From the NCBI RefSeq assembly GCF_038039535.1, contig NZ_JBBPHP010000001.1:801614-865613 (forward strand): DNA of 64,000 nt, in the 5' to 3' direction. The translations under genes were made by a program, and so were the position numbers. Position 1 is the stretch's first letter, and each line of letters begins with the position of its first letter. Of this stretch, positions 18,590 to 27,574 are shown piece by piece. Below the pieces are notes generated by a model. That model saw nothing but the letters and a program-made list of their open reading frames with translations. It was not told the DNA's origin and searched no databases. Source of the DNA: Catalinimonas sp038039535 (GTDB taxonomy: Bacteria; Bacteroidota; Bacteroidia; Cytophagales; Cyclobacteriaceae).

Positions 18590-19546
18590 TTATCCCTCTT
18601 GATGCCGCTTGTTTAGCAAAGCCTCTTCCTGTATCATTTTTGGCTGGTTTTGGATATTCAGGTCAAAAATATCAGAACGGGCGTAATGTCCATCCACATC
18701 AAAATCCAGTTTAGCCGCAGTGATATCTTCCAAATCTATTTCAGCGGTCAGTACACCTGCCTGATCGTATAGTGGTCCGGCCAGAATTTCTCCCAGAGGA
18801 GAAATGATCACACTTCCACCACGGCACAGCACTTCTTGCTCACTTTCTACTAATTCCTGATAAGCTTTTGGATACATGCTTTTTTCAAAATACTGATTGC
18901 TGGCTAAGACAAAGCAGCGGCCTTCCAGTGCGATATGCTGCATGGTAGCCTGCCATCCGGGGCGTGCATCCGCTGTAGGGGCGATATAAATTTCCACACC
19001 CTGTCGGTACATACTCATCCGTGCCAGCGGCATGTAGTTTTCCCAGCAGATCAATCCTCCTATTCTGCCGATCTGCGTTTGCATACTAACCAGAGACTCT
19101 CCACCGGCCTCTGCCCAGATGACTCTTTCCTGTCCGGTAGGTTTGATTTTGCGATGCACACCCATCAGCCCTACTTTGGGAGAGATATAAAGCAATGAAC
19201 AATACAGGCTCCCATTTCGGCTGTTTTTCTCAGTAACCCCTACCGCCAGGTATACCTGCTGAGCGTTGGCAAGTTTTTCAAGCCTGTGGAGATCTTCACT
19301 TTCTACATCTACCGCATTTTGATGGTATTGGGCATAGAGCTTTCGTCCTGCTTCGCTGCGGCTGCCGACCTTGGTGCCAAAAGAAAAACCCCGGGGGTAG
19401 CCGGGGATGAATGATTCGGGAAAGACGAGTAACTGACAGCCTTCCTGCGCATACTTTCTGGTAAGCCGCTCCACCTTCTGAAGGCAGGCTTCTTTGTCAA
19501 AAAAGACCGGGCTGTCCTGTACTACGCCTACTTTTACTCTTGTCAC
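18590..19546 (-). CDS. Nitrilase-family carbon-nitrogen hydrolase
   Basis: A 318-residue nitrilase-superfamily enzyme with the complete triad: Glu in VFPESFIPGYPRG (E44), Lys in HRKIKPTGQERV (K133) and Cys in GGLICWENYMPLARM (C167). The CWEN motif and the length point to the true nitrilase branch, which converts nitriles to carboxylic acids and ammonia. No signal peptide. It follows the myo-inositol oxygenase gene by 27 bp on the same strand, so it is probably the third gene of that operon. Why a nitrilase belongs there is unclear. Confidence 0.9.
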   Translation of the reverse strand: MTRVKVGVVQDSPVFFDKEACLQKVERLTRKYAQEGCQLLVFPESFIPGYPRGFSFGTKVGSRSEAGRKLYAQYHQNAVDVESEDLHRLEKLANAQQVYLAVGVTEKNSRNGSLYCSLLYISPKVGLMGVHRKIKPTGQERVIWAEAGGESLVSMQTQIGRIGGLICWENYMPLARMSMYRQGVEIYIAPTADARPGWQATMQHIALEGRCFVLASNQYFEKSMYPKAYQELVESEQEVLCRGGSVIISPLGEILAGPLYDQAGVLTAEIDLEDITAAKLDFDVDGHYARSDIFDLNIQNQPKMIQEEALLNKRHQEG

Positions 19547-19573
19547 GAATAATTAATTTGGAACTAGATGATG

Positions 19574-20443
19574 CTAAAAAGCAATCTCTTTAGGAAGATA
19601 CTTGGCTGCCAGATCTTCGTAGTACGGACGCAACTCCTTCACATTGGGAGCCTTAGGCGACTTAGTATACAAATCGTAAGGGTTAAATGCTCTCACCCAC
19701 TTAAACATCTCATGGTCATGCTCATTCATCAGGTGGTTATAAGCTTCCTCCTTATGCTGGGCATAGAATGAATGATAGCGAATGATGTAAAGGGCCGGTT
19801 CCGGCAAATAATCCTTCATCGCCGTATACAAATACTCATCATGTCCCCATGACATATGCACATTGTCCAGGCCACAATTAGGCTCATAGATACCATATTT
19901 GGTATTATAGCGCTCATCATGATAGTCCGGATTATCTTTGAAAAACTCAGGATATACGATCTTATCAGAGTACTTACAACCTACGGGGAAGGTATCACCT
20001 ACAACGGCCCACTGAGGCTCGCCAAACAGGCAGAGGATTTTACCTAAGTCATGCAGAAATCCGGTCAGTACCATCCAGTCGGGCTGACCGTCGGCACGCA
20101 TAGCTTCAGAAGTTTGCAATAAGTGTTGCGTCTGGTCAAGGTCAATGTCCGGGTCAGAGTCATCCACCAGCGTGTTAAGAAACTCTACAGCTTCCCACAG
20201 CGTCATCTTCTTTTTTTGCAGCTTTTTGTACTCAGCTTCTTTCTGCATCACAAAGTCATAGGTCTGATGCAGGTGGTTCTGGCGGTAAAATTCCTTCACC
20301 GTATCCCGCCCGGGATTATCATAGTTTCTGAATTCTTCCTTAGTCTTTTCTTTCTCGCCATTTTCAGGATAACGTTCGCGAAGATCTTCCTCCCAAAGAT
20401 CCTCGATATCCAACTGTTTTTTTACATTTTCCATAAGTATCAA
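19574..20443 (-). CDS. Inositol oxygenase (MIOX)
   Basis: A 289-residue mixed-valent di-iron HD-domain oxygenase that cleaves myo-inositol with O2 to D-glucuronate. All six iron ligands of the mammalian enzyme have counterparts: H107, H131 and D132 (GFLHDLGKIL), H201 (SWGHDEY), H224 (IRYHSFY) and D256 (FNPYDLYTK). The segment YNTKYGIYEPNCGLDNVHM is highly characteristic. A second ATG nine bases downstream (MENVKK) may be the real start. It lies 15 bp after the symporter and 27 bp before the nitrilase. Bacterial MIOX is uncommon but known in Bacteroidota. Confidence 0.95.
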   Translation of the reverse strand: MILMENVKKQLDIEDLWEEDLRERYPENGEKEKTKEEFRNYDNPGRDTVKEFYRQNHLHQTYDFVMQKEAEYKKLQKKKMTLWEAVEFLNTLVDDSDPDIDLDQTQHLLQTSEAMRADGQPDWMVLTGFLHDLGKILCLFGEPQWAVVGDTFPVGCKYSDKIVYPEFFKDNPDYHDERYNTKYGIYEPNCGLDNVHMSWGHDEYLYTAMKDYLPEPALYIIRYHSFYAQHKEEAYNHLMNEHDHEMFKWVRAFNPYDLYTKSPKAPNVKELRPYYEDLAAKYLPKEIAF

Positions 20444-20458
20444 TTTACGTATTTCTTA

Positions 20459-22036
20459 TTAATTATTTCCTAACCAGATGTATATCCCTATGATGATCAG
20501 TGTAAGGATAATGCTAAATGGTTTGGTATATTTCCATTGGTTCAGTTCCAACGCTCCATAATCAGAAGGCTGAAAACGTTCGGTATTGGGGTAAAACTTC
20601 GAAACAACAAACATCACCAATAAGTTGAGCACAAATTCTATTCCCCATATATGTACAAAGTGTATGTCTATCTCCAAGATAAAAGTAGTAGTGACATAAA
20701 AAGCCAGCCCTACAAAGAGTGCTGCTTTGGCTCCGGCAGCAGAAATCTGCGGAATAAACAGCCCGGCAATCATGATAGAGGCAATGGGAATAAAGAAGAT
20801 ACCATTCAATTGCTGTAAAAGCTGGTACAAACCTTCGGGAGCGCTGGCTACCATAGGAGCGGCCATGATGGCTACAATCGCCAGTACGGTAGAGCTGATT
20901 TTTCCTGCTCTTACCAGTTGGCTGTCGGTAGCATCTTTGTCAATCAATCGCTTATAAATGCCTACGCTGAAAATGGTGGCCGTACTGTTAAGCACACTGT
21001 TAAAGGTACTGAGTACGGCTCCCATTACTACTGCCGCAAAGAAGCCAACCAGACTGAGCGGTAGTACTTTTTTGATCAGTTCAGGATAAATCATATCCTG
21101 ATTATCATAAAGTGTATCTCCAAAATAATAGTAGCCAATTACTCCCGGCAATACGATGATGATAGGCACAAAAACTTTTAAGGCCCCGGTGTAGAGCAAT
21201 CCTTTTTGGGCTTCTACCAGGTTTTTGGCTCCCAAAGCGCGCTGTATAATGGTCTGGTTCATACCCCAGAAGTAGAGCTGATTGATCACCAGTCCGGTAA
21301 ATAAGGTACTAAAAGGCAAGACCGAATCCGGCGCTCCGATGACATTAAACTTCTCAGGACTGTTTTCATACACTTTGGAAAGCCCGGTCAATATATTGCC
21401 ATTCCCGATATCCCAGAGCGCGAGAATAGGCACCAACAATCCGCCGAGGAATAAACCGATTCCATTGATGGTATCCGAATAAGCCACCGCCTTCAGTCCT
21501 CCGAAGATGGCGTAGCAGGAGCCAATCAGGCCAATAGCTACCACGGTGATCCACAACCCTTCGGTTTGGGTGACATTCAGCACTTCCGAGACATTAAAAA
21601 TACTCTCCAGGTTGATGGCTCCGGTGAAGAGTACAATGGGCAGTAGGGTAACGACAAAAGAAATCATGAGAAAGAAGGCCACCAGCGTACGGGTGCTGCT
21701 GTCAAAGCGCGATTCCAGGTACTGTGGTATGGTAGTCAGGCCCATTTTCAAATATGTCGGTATAAAGTAAGTTGCCGCCACTATGAGTGCCAGGGCGGAA
21801 GTGACCTCCCAGGCGATGATGATAAATCCGTTTTTATAAGACGAACCGTTCAAACCGATCAGGTGCTCGGTAGAAATATTGGTGAGTAGCATGGAGCCGG
21901 CAATCACAATTCCGGTCAGGCTTCTTCCCCCCAGAAAATAACCGTCTCTTGAGGACAGCGGGTCTTTACGAAGTTTGTACCATGAGTAAAAAGCAACGAA
22001 AGCCGTGAAGCCCACGAAAGACAAGAGGGTTTGCAT
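20459..22036 (-). CDS. Sodium/solute symporter (SSS family), probable inositol transporter
   Basis: A 525-residue membrane protein with about 14 hydrophobic segments and SSS motifs: GRSLTGIVIAGSMLLTN (sodium-site helix), YLESRFDSSTRT, and GAVLSTFNSVLNSTATIFS in the region homologous to the second sodium-site helix. SSS members import sugars, polyols and vitamins with sodium. Its position as first gene of the unit with inositol oxygenase, and a LacI-type operator 77 bp upstream, suggest myo-inositol as substrate (inference). It resembles the SGLT/SMCT-type sugar subgroup. Confidence 0.9.
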   Translation of the reverse strand: MQTLLSFVGFTAFVAFYSWYKLRKDPLSSRDGYFLGGRSLTGIVIAGSMLLTNISTEHLIGLNGSSYKNGFIIIAWEVTSALALIVAATYFIPTYLKMGLTTIPQYLESRFDSSTRTLVAFFLMISFVVTLLPIVLFTGAINLESIFNVSEVLNVTQTEGLWITVVAIGLIGSCYAIFGGLKAVAYSDTINGIGLFLGGLLVPILALWDIGNGNILTGLSKVYENSPEKFNVIGAPDSVLPFSTLFTGLVINQLYFWGMNQTIIQRALGAKNLVEAQKGLLYTGALKVFVPIIIVLPGVIGYYYFGDTLYDNQDMIYPELIKKVLPLSLVGFFAAVVMGAVLSTFNSVLNSTATIFSVGIYKRLIDKDATDSQLVRAGKISSTVLAIVAIMAAPMVASAPEGLYQLLQQLNGIFFIPIASIMIAGLFIPQISAAGAKAALFVGLAFYVTTTFILEIDIHFVHIWGIEFVLNLLVMFVVSKFYPNTERFQPSDYGALELNQWKYTKPFSIILTLIIIGIYIWLGNN

Positions 22037-22112
22037 GTTGGTGTATTAGTCAAAAAGGTTGTACAATTTATGAATGAAGTATAAGGCTGGCAATTTATCA
22101 GGAAAATATTTA

Positions 22113-22126
22113 CGCACACGTTTGCG
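22113..22126 (-). promoter_or_regulatory. LacI-family operator upstream of the symporter operon
   Basis: CGCACACGTTTGCG is palindromic at 12 of 14 positions around a central CG, the typical form of LacI/GalR operators (consensus near CGCAAACGTTTGCG). It lies between the LacI-family gene and the symporter start, the expected site for local repression relieved by the inducing sugar or polyol. Confidence 0.7.
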
Positions 22127-22223
22127 CTGAAATTATCTTCAAGTAGTCGCTATTATCCTGCTTGTGACCAGGCTATCCATGGGCACTCTATCTGATAAAT
22201 GCCTTTTTGGATAGATCCACCCT

Positions 22224-23252
22224 TCAACTTTTACGCAACCTTTTTCTAGAGGAGTTTCTGATGATCAGCTGGGGAATTAGTAGCTGTGTTTGAGGAGGAA
22301 AAGCTTCGTAATCATCTATCATATGCAGGCAAAGCTGGGCAGCTTGTTGTCCCATCTCTCGGATAGGGCTTTTTACCGTAGAAATGGAAGGGCGGAAAAA
22401 GCTGCTGTAAACTTCATCATCAAAGCCCACCAGAGCCAGCTCTTCAGGAATTTGTATGCCTTTCTGAGCTGCCATTTGCAGACAGCCTAAAGCAATCTCA
22501 TCATTTACCGCAAAGATACCATCAGGAAGCTCCTGTCTTTCAAATAGCCTTTGGACCGCTTCCATGCTATTGCCGATGATAAAATCAGAATAAGTGAGCA
22601 GCGACGCATCAAAGGGCAGGCCGTTAGCTTCGAGGGCTTTCCGATAGCCTTTAATCCGGTTTCTGGAATTAAGCGCTTCCATCGGCCCAGCGATATGGGC
22701 AACTCTCCGGCAACCCACATTGATCAGGTGCTGTACTGCCTGGAACGCTCCCTTTTCATCGTCCAGCAGAATCTGATGACAATCTATATCGCTAAGCCCG
22801 CGGTCAATGTTGACCAGAGGAATTTTATTTTTGAGAATGCTTTGCAGGTGCGCATAGTCTTTGGTCTGCTGCGTAGGCGAGAAGATAATCCCATCTACCC
22901 GAATGGAAGCAAGATAGTTGAGCATGTGCACTTCCTTTTCATAGTGTTCTGAGGCATTCATGATCAGCATATCATAACCGGCAGGTTCCAGCACATCATT
23001 GATGCCTTGGGCCAGCGTAGAAAAAGTATGACTGACCACCTCGGGCATCAGTATACCCAGCGTAAAAGTTTTGCGCTGTATAAGTCGGGAAGCATTGAGA
23101 TTTTTCCGAAAGCCTACTTCATGGGCGTAAGCCAGCACCCTTTGCTTGGTTTTTTCGCTGATGGAGTAATGATCGTTCAGAGCCCGTGAGACGGTGGAGG
23201 GAGATAAATTGAGTGCTTTGGCAATATCTACGGTGCTCTGGTACTTACTCAT
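22224..23252 (-). CDS. LacI-family transcriptional regulator
   Basis: A 342-residue repressor. The first 50 residues form the LacI helix-turn-helix and hinge (TVDIAKALNLSPSTVSRALN, then RKNLNASRLIQ), followed by a periplasmic-binding-protein-like effector domain (TLGILMPEVVSHTFSTLAQG, GIIFSP, VAHIAGP, GIFAVNDEIALG, VGFDDEVYSSFFRPSISTV). The neighbouring symporter/inositol oxygenase operon and its LacI-type operator make that operon the likely target, with inositol or a derivative as inducer (inference). Confidence 0.95.
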   Translation of the reverse strand: MSKYQSTVDIAKALNLSPSTVSRALNDHYSISEKTKQRVLAYAHEVGFRKNLNASRLIQRKTFTLGILMPEVVSHTFSTLAQGINDVLEPAGYDMLIMNASEHYEKEVHMLNYLASIRVDGIIFSPTQQTKDYAHLQSILKNKIPLVNIDRGLSDIDCHQILLDDEKGAFQAVQHLINVGCRRVAHIAGPMEALNSRNRIKGYRKALEANGLPFDASLLTYSDFIIGNSMEAVQRLFERQELPDGIFAVNDEIALGCLQMAAQKGIQIPEELALVGFDDEVYSSFFRPSISTVKSPIREMGQQAAQLCLHMIDDYEAFPPQTQLLIPQLIIRNSSRKRLRKS

Positions 23253-23336
23253 ACTTTAGTGGTGACTTCTATTAAAAATAAAATTCAACTAATTGTAGAA
23301 AATATGTGTCTATCATCATAACAAAATTGAATCATA

Positions 23337-23657
23337 ATGAAGACATTTATTCTACTAATTCCCTTAGCTATAATCAGTAATGGTTGCGAGGAAAAGTTTT
23401 GCGAGCCAGAAATTTTTGATTTTACACAAGCTAGAGTTACGTGGTCAGGCGACCCAAGAATAGATTTATGTGGATTTGCAGTTGGAATTGACGGTATTGG
23501 CTACAAACCTATTAATCCAGATATTTTCGGTCCTGAATTTAAGATTTCTAGAGATACAATTGTTGAATTGAGCTATAAAGATTTAAAAAAAGAAGTCTAT
23601 GCATGTGGTTACTCTCCTTCCAAAGCAAGGGCAATTGAAATTCTAGAAATAAGATGA
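23337..23657 (+). CDS. Small lipoprotein of unknown function
   Basis: A 106-residue protein with a lipoprotein signal (cysteine in SNGCEEKF near residue 17). The mature part has several cysteines (CEPEIFD, LCGFAV, ACGYSP) and no recognised domain. Codon use is AT-richer than in neighbouring metabolic genes, hinting at recent gain. It is diverged from the LacI gene by 84 bp. I do not recognise it. Confidence 0.6.
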   Translation: MKTFILLIPLAIISNGCEEKFCEPEIFDFTQARVTWSGDPRIDLCGFAVGIDGIGYKPINPDIFGPEFKISRDTIVELSYKDLKKEVYACGYSPSKARAIEILEIR

Positions 23658-23830
23658 CAGCAGCCAACAAAAAGCAGCAGCTACGCCTCTTACATATTGA
23701 GCTTGAAAGCTTGTTGCTCCAAGTGTTAAAAACAAAACATGAACTAAAAACACAAACACACCGGCTCAGCAGCTCCCTCAGGTCATTGGAAAAAGCTTAC
23801 TGGGCTTTTCTGATCACTTTTTTTACCTGA
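23654..23830 (+). CDS. Candidate 58-residue coiled-coil/membrane peptide
   Basis: ATG overlaps the stop of the preceding lipoprotein gene (ATGA) and the frame runs 58 codons to TGA at 23828-23830. The product is a basic, leucine-heptad-rich helix (QLRLLHIELESLLLQVLK) ending in a short hydrophobic segment (AYWAFLITFF). Its last 34 bases overlap the 3' end of the DUF202 gene on the other strand. The stop-start overlap favours reality; shortness and the convergent overlap argue against. Confidence 0.35.
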   Translation: MTAANKKQQLRLLHIELESLLLQVLKTKHELKTQTHRLSSSLRSLEKAYWAFLITFFT

Positions 23831-24054
23831 AATATTCGGATGACACCTACAACAAGGGTAATTACGGACACTCCTAAAAGTACAAAGCCTAACCATTTAT
23901 ATTCCTGAAAATAGTCTATCTCTACTATACCCACCCCTGCGCCAAACAAGGCTACGGATGTTCTAAAGTAAGCCAGAAAAGTTCTTTCATTGGCCATTTT
24001 GGTTCTTTCAATCGCCAGTATATCACGGAGTATAAGTTCTTTATTTTCTTCCAT
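23797..24054 (-). CDS. DUF202 (YidH-family) membrane protein
   Basis: An 85-residue protein with the DUF202 signature AIERTKMANERTFLAYFRTSVAL, followed by two membrane segments (about 30-47 and 52-73). The family is found in the inner membrane of many bacteria; function is unknown. It is monocistronic here. Confidence 0.88.
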   Translation of the reverse strand: MEENKELILRDILAIERTKMANERTFLAYFRTSVALFGAGVGIVEIDYFQEYKWLGFVLLGVSVITLVVGVIRIFQVKKVIRKAQ

Positions 24055-24368
24055 GCTAATAACTTTTCATGATGGTAGCTAATATAAGTGTATTTGGTAA
24101 AAAGGGTAGAGATGCTTTTTAGAAAATTATTGCGATGCGCATAGCTAATCCATTGAAACTGTAAAAAGCCAGAAGAATAGCTTAGGTTTTTTTTAATCTT
24201 TTTATGCCTATATTTTAGGTGGACGCTTTTTGCAGTTTCATAATTGGCAATTAATTGTAATCTATGATACTAATTTTGCCTTACCATGAGTTTTGACAAA
24301 AAGCAGGATAGTTCAGGGTAGATTTTTTTGAGAAATCGCCTACATTTTATGCGCTAAAGATAATTTAG
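24055..24368. other. Intergenic region upstream of the oxidative cluster
   Basis: A 314 bp divergent spacer between the DUF202 gene and the GDSL-dehydrogenase gene. It holds a TAATTTTG box at 24271-24278, about 90 bp before the start of the latter, and nothing else I can name. Confidence 0.5.
24271..24278 (+). promoter_or_regulatory. Candidate -7 promoter box (TAnnTTTG)
   Basis: TAATTTTG matches the Bacteroidota -7 consensus, upstream of the five-gene oxidative cluster. The spacing to any TTG element is not ideal, and the implied leader would be about 85 bases. Confidence 0.35.
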
Positions 24369-27300
24369 ATGACAACAACCTTAACTAAGATTAGTAAAGC
24401 CTTAGCACAAAGCTTTGGTGCGATAGCTCTCACCTTTTTTTTATTTCAGTGTACTTCTCCTGATACGGGTGCGCTAAAGATAAAAAAGAACGATCACATT
24501 GTCTTGCTGGGAAATAACCTGGGGTCACGGATGATGAATTTCGGACATTTTGAAACGGAAATGCAGCTGCGGTATCCCGATAGCCTATTGTTTATCCGCA
24601 ATATGAGTGACCCCGGCAACACACCGGGCTTCAGGCCGCATGCCAGTCGCAATTCTCCCTGGGCGTTTCCCGGTGCAGAAAAGTTTCAGACCGAACTGGC
24701 TACTGATTCAGGAAGCGAAGGGCATTTTCCAACACCCGACGAATGGCTTACTCACTTAAAGGCCGATGTAATTCTGGCTTTTTTTGGCTTCAACGAATCT
24801 TTTCAGGGAGAAGCCGGACTGGAAAATTACAAAGCCGAGCTGGATGCTTTTATCAAACATACCCTGAGTCAGCGGTATAATGGCGATACCATTCCTCCCC
24901 GGCTGGCTATCGTTTCTCCTATCGCCTTTGAGGATCTTTCCGATCGCTATGATTTACCGGACGGTAAGCAGGAAAATGCCAATCTGGCTTTATATACCAA
25001 AGCTATGGAAGAAGTAGCTGCGCAAAATAATGTTCCTTTTATAGATGTGTTTGCGCCTACCCGCTTATGGTTTGAAGGGGATGATGCCTATACCATTGAT
25101 GGCTCCCAACTCACCGATGAAGGCTATGCCCGCTTTGCTACCTTACTGGCCGATGAAGCTTTTGGGAAGAGAGATATAAAGGCAGAAAACCATCGTGAGT
25201 TGGTACATGATGCCGTGATGGAGAAAAACTGGATGTGGCACAATGACTATAAAATACCCAATGGGGTACATGCCTACGGCCGTCGCTACGATCCTTTCGG
25301 GCCGGATAATTATCCCTTTGAAATTGAGAAAATCCGTGAAATGACTGCCATACGAGATGAGGCGATCTGGAAAGCAGTGAAAGGTGAAAAGATGGACATC
25401 CAAGCGGCTGATGAGAAAACCAGCAAGCTGCCTCCCGTACAAACCAATTATGAGCCTAGCAACAAAAACGGGACTACTGAATACCTGTATGGTCAGGATG
25501 CGCTGGACCAACTACATGTTGCTCCCGGCTATAAAATAGAGCTTTTCGCTTCCGAAAAAGAGTTTGCCGATCTGGCGAATCCTGTACAATTATCCTTTGA
25601 TAATGAAGGAAGACTCTGGATAGCCACTATGCCTAGCTATCCGCACTACAAGCCCGGAGATGCCAAACCCAACGACAAAATCATTATCCTGGAAGATACG
25701 GATGGAGATGGCAAAGCTGACAAGCAAACTACTTTTGCTGACAGCCTGCATCTTCCGGTGGGTTTTGAAATTGCTCCTGAAGGGGTATATCTCTCACAGG
25801 GCACCAACCTGAAACTTTATACTGATACCGATGGAGACGATCAGGCAGACAAAGTACAGATTCTGCTCAGTGGTTTTGACGATCATGATACCCACCATGC
25901 CCACAGTGCTTATACGGCCGATCCTTCAGGCGCGATTTATATGGGAGAAGGCGTCTTCCTGCATACCAATGTAGAGACTTCTTACGGACCAGTAAGGGCT
26001 ACCAACGGTGGATTTTATCGCTATAACCCCAATCGTCATCGCCTGGAGCGCGTAGCACAGCTTCCGATTCCCAACCCCTGGGGTATTGCTTTTGATGAAT
26101 GGGGGCAGGATTTCTTCGCCGATACTTCCGGTCCGGATGTACATTGGATGATGCCCGGGGAAGTGAAACCTCGCTATGGTGTAGCTACGCCCAAGTCCAG
26201 AAACCTGATTGAAGACGCCCACCGTGTGCGTCCTACCTCAGGGATGGAGTTCGTTTCCAGCCGACATTTTCCTGATGAAGTACAAGGCGATCTGCTGATC
26301 AACAACACCATAGGTTTTCTGGGTACCAAGCAGCATACCATGGTAGATGATGGCACCGGATACTATAGTGAGCATCGTCAGGACCTGGTGTGGAGTGACG
26401 ACAAAAACTTTCGTCCGGTAGACATGGAGTTTGCTCCTGATGGCTCTCTTTATCTGGTAGACTGGCACAATGTACTGATTGGCCACATGCAGCACAATGC
26501 CCGTGATCCGCTGCGCGACCATGTGCACGGACGTATCTATCGCATTACTTACCCTTCGCGTCCGCTGGTAGCGCCTGCCAAAGTTGCCGGAGCCAGCATC
26601 AGCGAACTTTTGGATAATCTTAAGCTGCCTGAATACAGGACCCGCTATCGCTCTCGTCGTGAACTGAGAGGTCGCAATGCCGACGAAGTGAAGAATCAAT
26701 TGTATAGCTGGATAGATAATCTGGAGCAGGACAACCCCCGCTATGAGCATCATTTGCTGGAAGCGCTCTGGGTAAGCTGGGGACTTAATCAGGTAGATGA
26801 GTCATTGCTTCGTCAGTTACTCAAATCAGAAGACTTTCATGTGCGGGCAGCTGCGGTAAGGGCTTTACGCTACAATGGGCATCAGATCGCTGATCAGTCC
26901 GAACTGCTGACGCAGGCAGCCCAGGATAATCACGGCCGGGTACGGCTGGAGGCCATTGTTGCCGCCTCCTGGTTGCCCAAAGAAGTAGGTCTGCCTATTG
27001 TGGAAGAAGCAGGCAAGAAGCCTATTGACGATTGGATGGCCGAAGCATATGAAACGGCATTGGCTCATTTTAACGGTAAATCTGTGCAGGAGAAAACCGA
27101 AGAGGAAGTGACTACAAAGCTTACAGGCGCTGATCGCGATCTTTTTATTGCCGGGCAGGAAATCTACAATCGCGAAGGCTTTTGCAGCACCTGTCATCAG
27201 GCAGATGGAAATGGACTGGATCCTTCCGGCTTTCCTCCGCTTGCCAAAACGCAGTGGGTAGTAGGTAATGAAGAACGTCTGATCAAACTGGTGCTGAAAG

Positions 27301-27545
27301 GCTTGCAGGGACCTATTGAGGTACTTGGTAAAGAATATCCCGGCCAGGTGCCTATGACACCTTTTGGAGGTATGCTGAAAGATGAGGAAGTGGCTGCCGT
27401 ACTCACCTATGTGCGTAATTCTTTTGGAAACGAAGCCTCTCCCATTTCTCCCGATAAAGTGAAAGAGGTAAGAGCTGCCATTGAGGATAAAACAGGTTTC
27501 TACAATCCTGAGGAATTGCTTGAACAGCATCCTTTGGAAGAATAA
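24369..27545 (+). CDS. GDSL-like hydrolase / sorbosone dehydrogenase-like / HEAT / cytochrome c fusion lipoprotein
   Basis: A 1058-residue lipoprotein (cysteine in LFQCTSP). Domains in order: SGNH/GDSL-type hydrolase-like region (about 40-265, with VLLGNNLGSRM, AFFGFNESF and a late DGSQLTDEGY block), a linker, a PQQ-type membrane-bound dehydrogenase propeller (about 380-740, with EDTDGDGKADKQTTF and NPWGIAFDEWG), HEAT-like repeats (about 750-900), and a C-terminal cytochrome c with CSTCHQADGNG (about 938) and MTPFGG as possible methionine ligand. This follows the PVC-type pattern best known in Planctomycetes. It may deacetylate and oxidise a carbohydrate, passing electrons to its haem. The serine of the GDSL block is not in a classic motif, so esterase activity is uncertain. 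Confidence 0.85.
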   Translation: MTTTLTKISKALAQSFGAIALTFFLFQCTSPDTGALKIKKNDHIVLLGNNLGSRMMNFGHFETEMQLRYPDSLLFIRNMSDPGNTPGFRPHASRNSPWAFPGAEKFQTELATDSGSEGHFPTPDEWLTHLKADVILAFFGFNESFQGEAGLENYKAELDAFIKHTLSQRYNGDTIPPRLAIVSPIAFEDLSDRYDLPDGKQENANLALYTKAMEEVAAQNNVPFIDVFAPTRLWFEGDDAYTIDGSQLTDEGYARFATLLADEAFGKRDIKAENHRELVHDAVMEKNWMWHNDYKIPNGVHAYGRRYDPFGPDNYPFEIEKIREMTAIRDEAIWKAVKGEKMDIQAADEKTSKLPPVQTNYEPSNKNGTTEYLYGQDALDQLHVAPGYKIELFASEKEFADLANPVQLSFDNEGRLWIATMPSYPHYKPGDAKPNDKIIILEDTDGDGKADKQTTFADSLHLPVGFEIAPEGVYLSQGTNLKLYTDTDGDDQADKVQILLSGFDDHDTHHAHSAYTADPSGAIYMGEGVFLHTNVETSYGPVRATNGGFYRYNPNRHRLERVAQLPIPNPWGIAFDEWGQDFFADTSGPDVHWMMPGEVKPRYGVATPKSRNLIEDAHRVRPTSGMEFVSSRHFPDEVQGDLLINNTIGFLGTKQHTMVDDGTGYYSEHRQDLVWSDDKNFRPVDMEFAPDGSLYLVDWHNVLIGHMQHNARDPLRDHVHGRIYRITYPSRPLVAPAKVAGASISELLDNLKLPEYRTRYRSRRELRGRNADEVKNQLYSWIDNLEQDNPRYEHHLLEALWVSWGLNQVDESLLRQLLKSEDFHVRAAAVRALRYNGHQIADQSELLTQAAQDNHGRVRLEAIVAASWLPKEVGLPIVEEAGKKPIDDWMAEAYETALAHFNGKSVQEKTEEEVTTKLTGADRDLFIAGQEIYNREGFCSTCHQADGNGLDPSGFPPLAKTQWVVGNEERLIKLVLKGLQGPIEVLGKEYPGQVPMTPFGGMLKDEEVAAVLTYVRNSFGNEASPISPDKVKEVRAAIEDKTGFYNPEELLEQHPLEE

Positions 27546-27574
27546 ATTTACGAACGATATAACCTAACCCGATA

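Noticed and set aside
26865..27530. A 221-codon minus-strand frame opposite the cytochrome end of the fusion protein
   Set aside because: It is antisense to the haem and HEAT region, with no motif of its own.
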